Shown here one piece after another: positions 1 to 9,814 of a stretch of 64,000 nucleotides of DNA; within the stretch, counting starts at the first letter, position 1, and the number at the start of each line of letters is the position of its first letter. Below the pieces are notes generated by a model. The model was given only the letters and a program-made list of their open reading frames with translations. It had not been told where the DNA came from and made no database searches. A program made the translations under genes and the position numbers. The stretch covers positions 1 to 64,000 of the forward strand of contig JAAUSO010000003.1 of assembly GCA_012033205.1 (NCBI GenBank). The letters run 5' to 3'. Source of the DNA: Richelia sp. SL_2_1 (GTDB lineage: Bacteria; Cyanobacteriota; Cyanobacteriia; Cyanobacteriales; Nostocaceae).

Positions 1-242
1 AGCATAACCTCGATCAAAACCCGACTTATCAACTTACGAAAAATAACGCTTTTAATGCTTATTTTTACGAAGCGGTTCATGGAATTTACCTTATATTCAA
101 CATATTCAAAATGAAGCAAGTGGAATCAGCGCGATTTGTATTTACTAAGTCTCAATTCCCTACTTGCTTCACACTTTTGATGATAAACGACACGAGGAAA
201 CCTTTTATTTATCCACTTAATTAAAGACTAATTGGAATAAAT

Positions 243-922
243 TTATCCCTCTATCTCTCTTAACATTGCATCGATTCGAGCAACACCATCCCATTTTTCT
301 TGGCTTTTGTATAAATTCAGCGCTTGCTTTAAAGCTCCTGCTGCTTCTTTCGATTGACCTTTTTTCATGAAATTCTACCCCGTAACTCATAAGCTTGGGG
401 ATTTTTTGGATCTAATTCGATAATCTGTTCGTAAGCCCATTTCGCGCTATCATAGTCTCCTAAACGCAGCAAAATTAAAGCTAACCCAATATAGGCATTG
501 ACATTTTGGCGGTCAGCCTGTATGGACTTACGGTAAGCTTCCTTAGCAGTATTATTATCGCCCATGCTGCCACTAACGTAGGCTAAAGCATATTGATAAT
601 CGCCATTATTGGGATTGAGGGCTACAGCACGCCGGTAAGCTGCTAATGCGGCGGAATAATTTCCTTGTTGAGCATACAAGTAACCGATACCAGAATAAAT
701 ACTACCATTTTTGGGTTCTAAACTGGAAGCTTCTTGATAAACTCTGATTGCGCCATTATAATCCCCAGAATTTACCAGTCTGCGTCCTTCATCCAGCAGT
801 ATTTTTACCTGCTGAGTACTAGCCTGCGCCACTTTTACCTGAGCCTGAGCAGCAGTAGGTATTGCCGCTGCAACGCTTCCGAGCAAGAAAACACTGATTA
901 AAAAATATGTTCGATTGTACAC
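243..922 (-). CDS. Exported TPR protein, probably frameshifted near its C-terminus
   Basis: The protein starts with a signal peptide (about residues 1-27, ending in an AQAQ-like site). About four tetratricopeptide repeats follow, at residues 37-172, with typical GDY..A...Y and LDPKNPQAY patterns, so it is probably a periplasmic or envelope scaffold. The ORF stops at 365. Shifting frame by one base near 371-376 continues in TPR style (NFMKKGQSKEAAGALKQAL) to a stop at 243-245, adding about 40 residues. I therefore extend the gene to 243 and treat the internal stop as a one-base loss. If the shift is real, the product simply ends after the fourth repeat. The partner is unknown. Confidence 0.75.
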
Positions 923-1458
923 AGTTGAATACCCGAAAATTTTCGCTACTTTACGACAGCTTGAAATTATGCTTGTCCATTAAAACAAAAATATTCAATT
1001 TTGAAAACTCTACTAACGTACTTTTTTTTAAATTCATGACTACTTTATCATTACTGCTATACAAAAGCATTTTTTTCAGTAATTACTCGGTGATGAGATT
1101 TTTGACTCTTTTGAGCAATAAATATCCGTTTTAAAGGATGGAATGCTTTCGGGCTTTTCCATTGTAGGCAACAATCGATTTTACACACATTATCTCGTTT
1201 TGAATCGCCTTTGAATGTAATACTGCCTACAATTAAGGGATGAGTTTTAGAAAATAATTAACATTCTATGGGATGTTTTATCTTTATATATGGAATAAAG
1301 GCTGTTTTCAATTCTGGTGTTTGAGATAATAGACCATTCATTGTCAAGATGAATCTGCGTTGCGAAGACAATTGATCGTAAAACAGTAGATAGAGGGATT
1401 TATTTGATTGCGGAATCATCAAAAATAGAGATGAAAACAGTCTGCTTGAGGTAAATCT
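923..1458. other. Gene-less stretch
   Basis: AT-rich spacer between divergent genes. It presumably carries the promoters of the TPR gene and the YbjQ-like gene. The 75-aa ORF at 907-1134 overlaps the TPR start on the other strand and is low-complexity Phe/Leu/Ser sequence, so I do not call it. Nothing else is recognised. Confidence 0.6.
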
Positions 1459-1788
1459 ATGATTATCACCACTACTGATGTAATTCAGGGAGCCATTGTT
1501 GAATCATATTTGGGTGTTGTAACCGCCGAAGTTGTCTATGGTAGTAATTTCTTACGCGATTTTTTAGCTGGGATAAGAGATGTTATCGGTGGACGCACGG
1601 GTAGTTACGAGCGTTTATTTGAAGAAGGACAACAAAAAGCACTAGCAGAATTACAACAACGAGCGCAGCGTTTGGGAGCGAATGCTGTTATTGGTATTGA
1701 AATTGATACCGGCACAATCAATGTTGACCAATCCGGTGTTTTATTACTAATTACTGCTGTTGGTACTGCTGTCAGAATACGTGAATGA
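1459..1788 (+). CDS. YbjQ/UPF0145 family protein
   Basis: The 109-aa product has the full length and pattern of the YbjQ (UPF0145) family. It opens with MIITTTDVIQG, continues with VVTAEVVYGSNFLRD and a GGRTGSYE loop, and ends with a LGANAVIGIEID strand. The family forms small homo-oligomeric beta-rich proteins of uncertain function, sometimes called heavy-metal-binding on weak evidence. It stands alone, with about 480 bp of gene-less DNA downstream. The ATG follows a purine-rich GAGGTAA. Family assignment is firm; function is unknown. Confidence 0.88.
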   Translation: MIITTTDVIQGAIVESYLGVVTAEVVYGSNFLRDFLAGIRDVIGGRTGSYERLFEEGQQKALAELQQRAQRLGANAVIGIEIDTGTINVDQSGVLLLITAVGTAVRIRE

Positions 1789-2266
1789 CACCAGCACAAG
1801 CTGCATTACTATGAATATTTTCGCCAAAAAGCTGAATAAATTCCCGGCATTCTGGAAACACGATTTTTGAGCAATTATTTTGATTCAATTATCATGTCTC
1901 CAGTATGTTGTTATCTACTATATTTAAAGCAGAATCTTTTCAATCATCTGCTTTTTATCAAGCATTTTAGCTTCAAGCAATTGATGCATCAAGATTAGAT
2001 CATATATTGGTCTAGTTATTACTAATTTGTTATTCTATATTCATCAATGAAATTTAATATTTATCTCAAAATACTCTTAATAAAAATTAACTTTTTTATT
2101 TAATAAAAATTCATCTTTTTCAGACCAAGATACTAGCTAAAGATAGAGTTACAAACTATTCCGTTGGATAGATATGGATAATTTAAAATTATAATTTAAT
2201 TACTAATTATAAGCAGTGGAATTGCTTAAAAAAAATTAGTGAGAAAGTCAGGAGAAACGTTTTAAA
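1789..2266. other. Gene-less AT-rich stretch
   Basis: Very AT-rich sequence with no convincing ORF or structured RNA. It probably contains the promoter and 5' leader of the membrane protein at 2267. Confidence 0.5.
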
Positions 2267-2881
2267 ATGTCTTACGTAAATAGAGTAGGTGAAGAAGTAA
2301 TTACAGAACCTGGGGTAGCAAGTAGAGTTGTAGATTATCATGATCGCGTTCGTTGGGGTCCAATAATTTCCGGCTTGTTAGTTGGTTTAGCTACTCAGTT
2401 AATTTTGAGTGCATTGTTTGGTGCCATTGGAGCCACTTTTGTATCCGATTCCGGCGCACCTCGTACCATTACACCCGATATTGCAGGTAATGTAGGGATT
2501 TGGTCAACAATTGCTTTATTAATTTCTCTGTTTGTTGCCGGTTGGATTACAACTCGTGCTTGTGGGCCGATGAACCGCAGTACAGCTTTGTTAAATGGTG
2601 CAATTCTTTGGGCTACAACCTTAGCTGTTAGTTCTTGGTTATTAGCTAACGGTGTAGCGGGTACTTTCGGTGTTGCAGCTTCTAATGCAGGTGAAGTTAT
2701 TAATCAGATAGGCGTACCGCAAAATGCACCTAATGTGACTGCACAACAAACCCGTGAGATTGCTGCTGCAACTTCCAGAGGTTTGTGGTGGTTTGTATTC
2801 GGTTCTTTACTCGGATTAATAGCCTCAATGATTGGAGCAGCAGTAGGTGCGCGTACTCCCCGTGTCCGTCACCAAGATTAA
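2267..2881 (+). CDS. Conserved cyanobacterial four-helix membrane protein
   Basis: The 204-aa protein has a soluble N-terminus of about 30 residues, then four hydrophobic segments at roughly 35-65, 83-105, 115-140 and 170-195. The last is Gly/Ala-rich (GLIASMIGAAVGA), before a basic tail. A loop at about 145-165 carries NAGEVINQIGVPQNAPN. The start is supported by an AGGAGA ribosome-binding site eight bases upstream. I do not recognise a named family; the layout resembles cyanobacterial membrane proteins linked to stress. A hairpin terminator follows at 2959. Confidence 0.8.
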   Translation: MSYVNRVGEEVITEPGVASRVVDYHDRVRWGPIISGLLVGLATQLILSALFGAIGATFVSDSGAPRTITPDIAGNVGIWSTIALLISLFVAGWITTRACGPMNRSTALLNGAILWATTLAVSSWLLANGVAGTFGVAASNAGEVINQIGVPQNAPNVTAQQTREIAAATSRGLWWFVFGSLLGLIASMIGAAVGARTPRVRHQD

Positions 2882-2958
2882 AAACTTGTATGTATATAAA
2901 ACTAAGTTTTAACTAAGTTTTAATAGTTTTCATAGTTTTCATAGTTTTCATAATTATT

Positions 2959-2984
2959 AAAAGCACCTGTTTACGGGTGCTTTT
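2959..2984. terminator. Bidirectional hairpin terminator
   Basis: AAAAGCACC and GGGTGCTTTT form a stem around a TGTTTAC loop. It lies between convergent genes ending at 2881 (+) and 3002 (-), and the A/T flanks suit both directions. Confidence 0.8.
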
Positions 2985-3001
2985 CAATTTTTGAATTAAA
3001 T

Positions 3002-3259
3002 TTACCACTTTAAAAAAGCGGCTTCGAATCCCTTTTCTCGGCGAATTTTTCCATCTTGCTCAAACCAATCAATAATTTGCTTTGTAGTTAATTCTTCGAC
3101 TGCAACATTATTTTCTTTAGCTATTTGCTGTAATACTCTGTGTGAAGAAATTGTCAATCGAGTCAGAAATTTCTCCGCAGAAGAAAGTAAAGCCGCATCA
3201 ACTTTAGCTGATTCTTCCAAAGTTAAAAATTGTGTCGTTGGTTGTTGTTGAAATTCCAT
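3002..3259 (-). CDS. Small conserved hypothetical protein
   Basis: The 85-aa soluble protein is mostly helical, with no signal peptide or membrane segment. Its composition is balanced and charged ([21 protein letters not shown], then [20 protein letters not shown]). It looks like a small cyanobacterial protein, but I do not recognise a family. It is convergent with the upstream membrane protein and shares its terminator. A tandem heptamer repeat lies just upstream of its ATG and may separate it from its promoter. Confidence 0.65.
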
Positions 3260-3292
3260 AATTTCTATCTATACTATTAATAAGGGGTTAGG

Positions 3293-3356
3293 GGGAATTG
3301 GGAATTGGGAATTGGGAATTGGGAATTGGGAATTGGGAATTGGGAATTGGGAATTG
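3293..3356. repeat. Short tandem repeat, unit GGGAATT
   Basis: About nine copies of GGGAATT lie upstream of the small gene at 3002-3259. This is a typical heptanucleotide STRR of filamentous cyanobacteria. Confidence 0.95.
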
Positions 3357-3450
3357 AGGAATATGCTCTATACATTAATCAATCATGGACATGGAGCATT
3401 ATAACAATCCAAAATTTAAAATCCAAAATCTAAAATCCGATAACTCCTAA

Positions 3451-4136
3451 CTATTTCCTCGCTTCTACTAAATAACCACAACGATGTTCGCCATTGATAA
3501 TCCAATGGGTACGTTCTACTGTACAATCGGGTAAAACAGCAGCAAACATCTCTAATTCATGTCCACAAACGCTGGGAAATGACTCCGCAACATTGGAAAT
3601 CGCACAATTATGCTCTAAAAAATAAATTTGTCTTCTACTTCTGAATCATCGGCTTCTACAGGATGATATTCAGCCATAAAACCTTCAGCTTTTCTCAGTT
3701 CAACTAAAGCTGCCACTCGAAGACGCAGCGCACCTTTACCTAAAAGTCGCCGATAATCTTGAGCTTTACGCTCCCATTGTTTTTGTAAAATCGAACTTAC
3801 TTGGTCTCGTCCTACAGTTTCTGCTAAAGTATCAAGTAAGGAAACAGCGAACTTGCCGTAACTATCCCCAACTTCTCGACGTAAGCGTTCCTTACCTTTA
3901 TCACTTAACCGATAAATGTGCTGCGGCCGTCCCATCTTTATTTGCTCGGAGGAATAAACTATTAACCCTTCACCCTCCAAATCTTTGAGGTGCCGACGAA
4001 TCGCTTGAGGACTAACGTTCAAGGCATCTGCAAGGCTCATCGCTGTAGCCTGCGATTCTTTGAGCAGAAATTCTAAGATATCCTGTTTGGTTGAGGACTG
4101 CTGGCTAGTTTCCATCGTCGTCCTAAAAATATTCAA
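3451..4136 (-). pseudogene. sufR: SufR, Fe-S cluster sensing repressor of the suf operon (frameshifted)
   Basis: SufR is a DeoR-like repressor that binds an Fe-S cluster and represses the divergent sufBCDS operon. The N-terminus shows a winged helix (TKQDILEFLLKESQATAMSL, then VSPQAIRRHLKDLE). The ORF stops at 3615 after EDKFIF, directly after a six-T run on the coding strand (A-run 3617-3622). Adding one base restores LEHNCAISNVAESF and continues to a stop at 3451. The restored tail has four Cys in the exact CX12CX13CX14C spacing known for cyanobacterial SufR. As written, the protein lacks its cluster ligands. METSQQSS (from 4115) is the likelier start. The full length would be about 221 aa. 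Confidence 0.93.
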
Positions 4137-4152
4137 GAAAATTTAACTTAAA

Positions 4153-4166
4153 CAACATCAATGTTG
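4153..4166. promoter_or_regulatory. SufR operator 1
   Basis: Perfect CAAC-N6-GTTG (CAACATCAATGTTG), the SufR recognition sequence described in cyanobacteria. It lies 17 bp upstream of the sufR ORF and probably mediates autoregulation. Confidence 0.85.
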
Positions 4167-4198
4167 TTAATCTAGCGTAAAATGAAGATAGATTAAAA

Positions 4199-4212
4199 CA
4201 ACTTGGTTGTTG
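4199..4212. promoter_or_regulatory. SufR operator 2
   Basis: A second perfect CAAC-N6-GTTG (CAACTTGGTTGTTG), 46 bp from the first. It sits on the sufB side of the divergent promoter region and probably represses sufBCDS. Confidence 0.85.
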
Positions 4213-4242
4213 TTTTAGTCTTCACCATTATTGTAACAGTAG

Positions 4243-4300
4243 CGTGACGTACAGTCACGTTTGGGTGGGAAGCCGCTATTTGATAGCCCGTCTCCCAACC
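4243..4300 (+). promoter_or_regulatory. Structured 5' leader of sufB
   Basis: Two consecutive hairpins precede the sufB start: CGTGAC-GTACA-GTCACG, then an outer TTGGG/CCCAA stem enclosing GCTA-TTTGA-TAGC. The reading frame happens to stay open through this stretch, which is why the ORF track starts sufB 33 codons early. Confidence 0.5.
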
Positions 4301-4342
4301 TTAAAGAGGATACTAAGAAGCGATCTTGCGAGAATATTAACG

Positions 4343-5779
4343 ATGAGTGCAACTGTAACAACTTTAGTCAATCAGCCTTACAAGTACGGTTTTATTACTG
4401 ACATCGAGACGGATAGCATCCCTCGCGGATTAAGTGAGGACGTAATTCGGGTAATTAGTGCCAAGAAAAACGAGCCAGAATTTATGCTGGAGTTTCGTCT
4501 CAAAGCTTACCAGCAATGGCTGAAAATGACAGAACCAGATTGGGCAGCTGTCGGTTATCCTGCGATTGATTATCAAAATATTATCTATTATTCTGCGCCC
4601 AAACAAAGCGCTAAAAAGAAAAGTTTAGATGAAGTCGATCCAACTTTATTGGAAACCTTTGAAAAGTTGGGTATTCCTTTATCGGAACAGAAGCGTTTAG
4701 CCAATGTTGCCGTGGATGCAATTTTCGATAGTGTATCTGTAGCAACTACTTTTAAAGAGAAATTAGCAGAAGAAGGAGTTATTTTCTGTTCGATTTCCGA
4801 AGCTTTACAGGAACATCCGGAATTAATCAAAAAGTACCTGGGTAGCGTTGTTCCCGTTGTTGACAATTACTTTGCGGCGTTGAATTCTGCGGTTTTCAGC
4901 GATGGCTCTTTTGTTTTTATTCCCAAGGGCGTAAAATGTCCGATGGAACTGTCTACCTATTTCCGGATTAATAACGGCGATACGGGACAGTTTGAGCGGA
5001 CTTTAATCATTGCTGAAGAAGATAGTTACGTTTCTTATCTCGAAGGCTGTACCGCGCCCATGTACGATAGTAATCAGCTACACGCGGCTGTTGTGGAACT
5101 CGTAACCTTAGATAATGCCGAAATCAAATACTCTACCGTACAAAATTGGTACGCCGGAGATGAAAATGGTAAAGGCGGAATTTACAACTTTGTAACTAAG
5201 CGCGGTTTGTGTAAAGGCAAAAATTCTAAAATATCTTGGACTCAGGTAGAAACTGGTTCAGCGATTACTTGGAAGTATCCTAGTTGTGTATTAGTAGGGG
5301 ATAATTCTGTTGGTGAGTTTTATTCCGTAGCGTTGACTAATAATATGCAGCAAGCCGACACCGGAACCAAAATGGTTCATATTGGTAAGAACACTCGTTC
5401 TACAATTATTTCTAAAGGAATTTCTGCGGGTAAATCTAGTAACAGCTATCGCGGTTTGGTGAAAGTCAATCCCAAAGCTGACGGAGCGCGAAATTATTCT
5501 CAATGCGACTCAATGTTGATTGGTGATAATGCTCATGCCAATACTTTCCCTTATATTCAAGTACAGAATAATTCTGTCCAAGTAGAACATGAAGCTTCAA
5601 CTTCCAAAATTGGGGAAGACCAACTATTTTACTTTGCTCAGCGTGGTATTTCCACAGAAGACGCAATCGCAATGATGATTAGTGGCTTTTGTAAGGATGT
5701 ATTTAATCAGCTACCAATGGAATTTGCTGTGGAAGCTGATAAACTATTGAGTTTGAAGTTGGAAGGAAGTGTTGGATAG
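4343..5779 (+). CDS. sufB: SufB, Fe-S cluster scaffold subunit
   Basis: SufB forms the SufBC2D scaffold on which Fe-S clusters are built in the cytosol. Starting at [17 protein letters not shown] gives 478 aa, the normal length; the upstream extension in the ORF track ([15 protein letters not shown]) is leader sequence. Family segments are clear: [36 protein letters not shown] and, near the C-terminus, [20 protein letters not shown]. It is the first gene of the operon, divergent from sufR, and controlled by two SufR sites. A long hairpin follows the stop, before sufC. Confidence 0.97.
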   Translation: MSATVTTLVNQPYKYGFITDIETDSIPRGLSEDVIRVISAKKNEPEFMLEFRLKAYQQWLKMTEPDWAAVGYPAIDYQNIIYYSAPKQSAKKKSLDEVDPTLLETFEKLGIPLSEQKRLANVAVDAIFDSVSVATTFKEKLAEEGVIFCSISEALQEHPELIKKYLGSVVPVVDNYFAALNSAVFSDGSFVFIPKGVKCPMELSTYFRINNGDTGQFERTLIIAEEDSYVSYLEGCTAPMYDSNQLHAAVVELVTLDNAEIKYSTVQNWYAGDENGKGGIYNFVTKRGLCKGKNSKISWTQVETGSAITWKYPSCVLVGDNSVGEFYSVALTNNMQQADTGTKMVHIGKNTRSTIISKGISAGKSSNSYRGLVKVNPKADGARNYSQCDSMLIGDNAHANTFPYIQVQNNSVQVEHEASTSKIGEDQLFYFAQRGISTEDAIAMMISGFCKDVFNQLPMEFAVEADKLLSLKLEGSVG

Positions 5780-5816
5780 ATTTTCTTGGTTATCAATTTT
5801 AGATTTTAAATTTTGC

Positions 5817-5857
5817 GGAAAGTTTGGGGTGTAGATTCTCGAACCCCAAAACTTTCC
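5817..5857 (+). promoter_or_regulatory. Intercistronic hairpin between sufB and sufC
   Basis: GGAAAGTTTGGGGT pairs with ACCCCAAAACTTTCC (one bulged base) around an 11-nt loop. No T-run follows, so it is more likely an mRNA-stabilising or processing hairpin, or partial attenuator, than a strong terminator. The rest of the 264-bp gap holds dispersed AATCTAAAATCCAAAA-type repeats. Confidence 0.6.
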
Positions 5858-6043
5858 AAGATGGATTTTGGATTGAAGTTGGGAATTTCTGCGTGATTTT
5901 TCCGGATTTTTCGGGATTTGTTAAATCCTGTTCGCTTAAATCAAGTTAGAAGTTTTTCAAGAGTTGCTTGAAACAATCTAAAATCTAAAATCCAAAATTA
6001 TTGAAAGCGCTACTACATACCTGAAGAAATATAGAATAGAAAA

Positions 6044-6832
6044 ATGATTGTTGAAAATAGTAAAATTGTGCTGTCAGTAAAAGATTTGACGGCTAATGTT
6101 GATGGCATCGAAATTCTCAAAGGTGTAAATCTTGAAGTGCGTGCTGGGGAAATTCATGCGATTATGGGACCAAATGGTTCTGGGAAAAGTACATTTTCTA
6201 AAGTTTTAGCGGGGCATCCTAGTTATGAAGTGACTGGTGGTGAAGTGATTTTTCAAGGACAAAATCTTTTGGAAATGGAACCCGAAGAACGTGCGAGACA
6301 TGGTATATTTTTAGCATTTCAATATCCTTTAGAAATACCTGGTGTGAGTAATTTAGATTTTTTAAGAGTTGCTTATAATTCTCGACGTAAAGCACAGGGT
6401 TTAGAAGAGATAGACGCGTTTGATTTTGATGATGTGGTAGAAGAAAAGTTGGAAGTGGTGAAAATGGATTCTGCTTTTCTCAGTCGTAGTTTAAATGAAG
6501 GGTTTTCCGGTGGTGAGAAAAAGCGCAATGAAATTCTTCAAATGGCACTTTTGCAACCGGATTTAGCAATTTTGGATGAAACCGATTCTGGTTTAGATAT
6601 TGACGCGCTCAAAATCGTCGCCAATGGTGTAAATCAGTTGACTACTCCAGAAAATGCCACCATCATGATTACCCATTATCAACGATTGCTTAATTATATT
6701 GTCCCAGATTACGTTCATGTAATGGCAAAAGGACAGATCATTAAATCCGGTAGTAAAGAGTTAGCTTTAGAGTTAGAAGCTGAAGGTTATGACTCAATTT
6801 TAGAAGAAGCTGGTGTTGAGGTGGGTGTGTAA
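6044..6832 (+). CDS. sufC: SufC, ATPase of the Suf scaffold
   Basis: ABC-type ATPase that associates with SufB and SufD and drives the conformational change for cluster assembly. Walker A is GPNGSGKST (about residue 43), the signature region is [16 protein letters not shown], and Walker B is [14 protein letters not shown], which has the SufC-type DETDSGLD. The H-loop is [14 protein letters not shown]. At 262 aa it is the normal length. The stop overlaps the sufD start (TAATG), implying translational coupling. Confidence 0.97.
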   Translation: MIVENSKIVLSVKDLTANVDGIEILKGVNLEVRAGEIHAIMGPNGSGKSTFSKVLAGHPSYEVTGGEVIFQGQNLLEMEPEERARHGIFLAFQYPLEIPGVSNLDFLRVAYNSRRKAQGLEEIDAFDFDDVVEEKLEVVKMDSAFLSRSLNEGFSGGEKKRNEILQMALLQPDLAILDETDSGLDIDALKIVANGVNQLTTPENATIMITHYQRLLNYIVPDYVHVMAKGQIIKSGSKELALELEAEGYDSILEEAGVEVGV

Positions 6833-8177
6833 TGAATATACAAGTTTCTCCTAGTTCAATTCCCAACTCTACACAAACAAATTTATCCAATGGGCATTTA
6901 AATCAAGATGTTTATTTGAATGGATTGTTAGATAAAGTTAGCGTGATAAAAAGTCAAGGATGGCTGCAAGAATTAAAAGATAATGCTGCTAATTGGGTGC
7001 GTCATTCCGCATTACCAACAAAAAAGATGAAGAATGGCGATTTACCGATTTATCCCCATTACGTGAATTGGATTTTAATCTAGAAACGAATAATTCTGTA
7101 TCCCCAGATTTTGCTGATTTTACAGCAATTAGTGATACTCGTTTGGTATTTGTAAATGGTGTATTTGTTAAAGAACTATCAGCGATCGCCAATTTACCAG
7201 ATGGAGTTGTAGTTAGCAATTTATCTGGTTTATCTAATTTGGATGGTGAATTAGTTAAGGAATATTTAGCACAGTCTGAAGGTGCTTTAGAAGTATTTAC
7301 GGCTTTGAATACAGCCGGAATTAACGATGTAGCGGTGATTTGGCTATCTCGCAATGCAATAGTAGAAACACCAATACATTTAGTATTTATTACCACTGGA
7401 AATCAAATAATTTCTCAACCACGTTGTTTGGTAGTAGCTAAAAGTAATTCTCAGGTGACATTTGTCGAAGAATTTATTAATGGAAGTACTGGGGAAGAAG
7501 ATAAACAAGTTTATCTAAATAACGTCGTTACAGAAATTTGGGTAGATGAAAACGCAGGGGTAAATCATACCAGAATAGAAAACGATAGTGTAGAAGCTTT
7601 TCATATTGGGAAAACAGCAGTTACTCAAGCTCGTAACAGTCGCTATATCTGTAATGCAATCACTTTAGGTGGAAAGCTATCGCGACATAATTTAGAAATA
7701 TTACAAACTGGCGAACAAACCGAAACAACTCTTAATGGTTTGACAATAATTTCCGGTACTCAGTTGTCAGATACTCATAGCGCCCTTGCTCTGAATCATC
7801 CTTACAGTAACAGCAAACAGTTACAGAAAAACATCATAGGGGATAAAGCTCATGGGATATTCAACGGTAAAATATTCGTTCCCAAAGCCGCACAATTAAC
7901 AGACGCATCGCAGTTAAATCGTAACTTGCTGCTATCTCCTCAAGCACGAGTAGACACCAAACCACAATTAGAAATCACCGCCGATAATGTAAAATGCGCT
8001 CATGGAGCTACAGTAAGTCAATTAGAAGATGATGAAATTTTCTATTTACAAAGTCGGGGAATCAATGAAAATAACGCTCGTCACCTATTAATTAACGCTT
8101 TTGCAGCCGAAATCATCAATCAAATACCTGTTCCTTCCCTGCGTCAAAATTTAACTCAAACAGCCAATCAATTTTAG
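6832..8177 (+). pseudogene. sufD: SufD, Fe-S scaffold subunit (split by a frameshift)
   Basis: SufD is the SufB-related partner in the SufBC2D scaffold. Two ORFs make up the gene. 6832-7083 ends correctly up to WVRHSALPTKK, and 6993-8177 carries on with KDEEWRFTDLSPLRELDFN, the conserved SufD segment. They join at a run of six A at 7020-7025, and one extra A gives a continuous protein of about 448 aa, the usual length. The C-terminal part is intact (DNVKCAHGATVSQLEDDEIFYLQSRG). Because SufBCD is needed in cyanobacteria, a sequencing error is likelier than a dead gene. It is coupled to sufC by a TAATG overlap. Confidence 0.94.
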
Positions 8178-8230
8178 ATTTTAAATTTTGGATTTTAGAT
8201 TGAAGAAATAATAGTTGCTACTCGAATAGT

Positions 8231-8476
8231 ACTTGTTTTTTTCTCTCTATTGTTTGTGGTTGTTTTCAATCAGTAATATTTGAGAATGAATGATAGAAGT
8301 AAGATTTATTTGGCAACTAACATTCAATCTTTAATCCAAAATCCTGTTATGGAGTGTAATATTACTTGTTTGTTCTCTCTCTATTGTTTGTGGTTTTTTG
8401 AAATCAATAATCTTTGAGAATGAATGATAAAAGTAAGATTTATTTGGCAACTAACATTCAATCTTTAATCCAAAAT
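8231..8476 (+). repeat. Direct duplication of about 112 bp upstream of sufS
   Basis: The segment at 8231-8342 (starting ACTTGTTTTTTTCTCTCTAT) recurs at 8364-8476 with few differences, including GAATGAATGATA.AAGTAAG and TTTGGCAACTAACATTCAAT. The second copy runs up to four bases before the sufS ATG, so the sufS leader and possible internal promoter are duplicated. Confidence 0.9.
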
Positions 8477-8479
8477 AGT

Positions 8480-9742
8480 ATGGCTTTCACTCAAGAAAAA
8501 ACCCTTGCTGATCAGGTTCGTCGAGACTTCCCAATATTACACCAAGAAGTTAACGGTAAACCTTTAATTTACTTAGATAACGCCGCAACATCTCAAAAAC
8601 CTTTATTCGTACTTGATACTATTCGTGACTACTACGAAAAGTACAATTCTAACGTACATCGTGGCGCACATCACCTCAGCGCTAAAGCTACTGATGCATA
8701 CGAAGCAGCACGAGATAAAGTTGCTCAATTTATCAACGCCAAATCTCGCGAAGAAATCGTTTTTACCCGTGGTGCGACTGAAGCGATAAATTTGGTTGCT
8801 TACAGTTGGGGAATGAATAACTTACAACCGCAAGATGAAATTATTCTTTCGGTGATGGAACATCATAGCAATATCATACCGTGGCAATTAGTGGCTCAGA
8901 AAACTGGTGCTGTATTGAAATACGTTGAACTAACACCAGAAGAAACTTTTGATTTAGAACAGTTTAAAAAACTGCTTTCCGAGAAAACAAAATTAGTATC
9001 AATTGTTCACGTTTCTAACACCTTGGGTTGTATTAATCCGGTAGCAGAAATTTGTCGATTAGCTCATAAAAACAAGGTAAAAGTATTAATTGATGCTTGT
9101 CAAAGTGTACCTCATATGCCCGTTGATGTACAACAAATTGACTGTGATTGGTTGGTAGCTTCCGGACATAAAATGTGCGCTCCTACAGGTATAGGCTTCT
9201 TGTATGGTAAATTAGCAACCTTGCAAGCAATGCCGCCATTTATGGGTGGTGGAGAAATGATTGCCGATGTATTTTTAGACCATTCCACCTACGCAGAATT
9301 ACCCCATAAATTTGAAGCCGGTACTCCCGCAATTGGTGAAGCGATAGCTTTGGGTGCAGCAGTGGATTATCTTAATAATATAGGCATGGATAAAATCTAT
9401 GCTTATGAATCGGAATTAACTGGTTATTTATTTGAACAATTAGAAAAAATACCACAACTGAGAATTTATGGTCCAAAACCTGATGAAAAAGGTTATGGAA
9501 GGGCTGCATTAGCTGCATTTACTGTTTCGGAAGTTCATCCCAACGACTTATCCACCTTATTAGATAACGAAGGTGTGGCGATTCGTTCTGGACACCATTG
9601 TACCCAACCACTGCATCGGATTTTAAACGCTCCCGGTACAGCAAGAGCTAGTTTATCTTTTTACAATACTCGTGAAGAAATCGATACTTTTATTACAGCT
9701 TTCAAAGACACTTTGGACTTCTTTAGCAGTATGATTAGTTAA
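8480..9742 (+). CDS. sufS: SufS, group II cysteine desulfurase
   Basis: PLP-dependent enzyme that takes sulfur from L-cysteine as a persulfide for Fe-S assembly. Starting at [18 protein letters not shown] gives 420 aa, the normal length. The 22 extra residues in the ORF track come from the duplicated leader. The PLP lysine lies in [17 protein letters not shown]. The active-site Cys lies in the [12 protein letters not shown] segment typical of group II enzymes. [10 protein letters not shown] and LGCINPV are also clear. It is the last gene of the suf operon. Confidence 0.96.
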   Translation: MAFTQEKTLADQVRRDFPILHQEVNGKPLIYLDNAATSQKPLFVLDTIRDYYEKYNSNVHRGAHHLSAKATDAYEAARDKVAQFINAKSREEIVFTRGATEAINLVAYSWGMNNLQPQDEIILSVMEHHSNIIPWQLVAQKTGAVLKYVELTPEETFDLEQFKKLLSEKTKLVSIVHVSNTLGCINPVAEICRLAHKNKVKVLIDACQSVPHMPVDVQQIDCDWLVASGHKMCAPTGIGFLYGKLATLQAMPPFMGGGEMIADVFLDHSTYAELPHKFEAGTPAIGEAIALGAAVDYLNNIGMDKIYAYESELTGYLFEQLEKIPQLRIYGPKPDEKGYGRAALAAFTVSEVHPNDLSTLLDNEGVAIRSGHHCTQPLHRILNAPGTARASLSFYNTREEIDTFITAFKDTLDFFSSMIS

Positions 9743-9814
9743 ATTGATGGTAATTAACTGTGAATAAATTGTACAATTAATACATCAGTAATATTTGATA
9801 TTGAGAGGTCAAAT

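Noticed and set aside
907-1134. 75-aa plus-strand ORF
   Set aside because: Overlaps the TPR start antisense, low-complexity Phe/Leu/Ser content, no ribosome-binding site.
4244-4342. 33-residue N-terminal extension of SufB
   Set aside because: Not family sequence; it falls in hairpin-forming leader, and [12 protein letters not shown] is the standard start.
8414-8479. 22-residue N-terminal extension of SufS
   Set aside because: Translated from the duplicated leader; [12 protein letters not shown] is the normal start.
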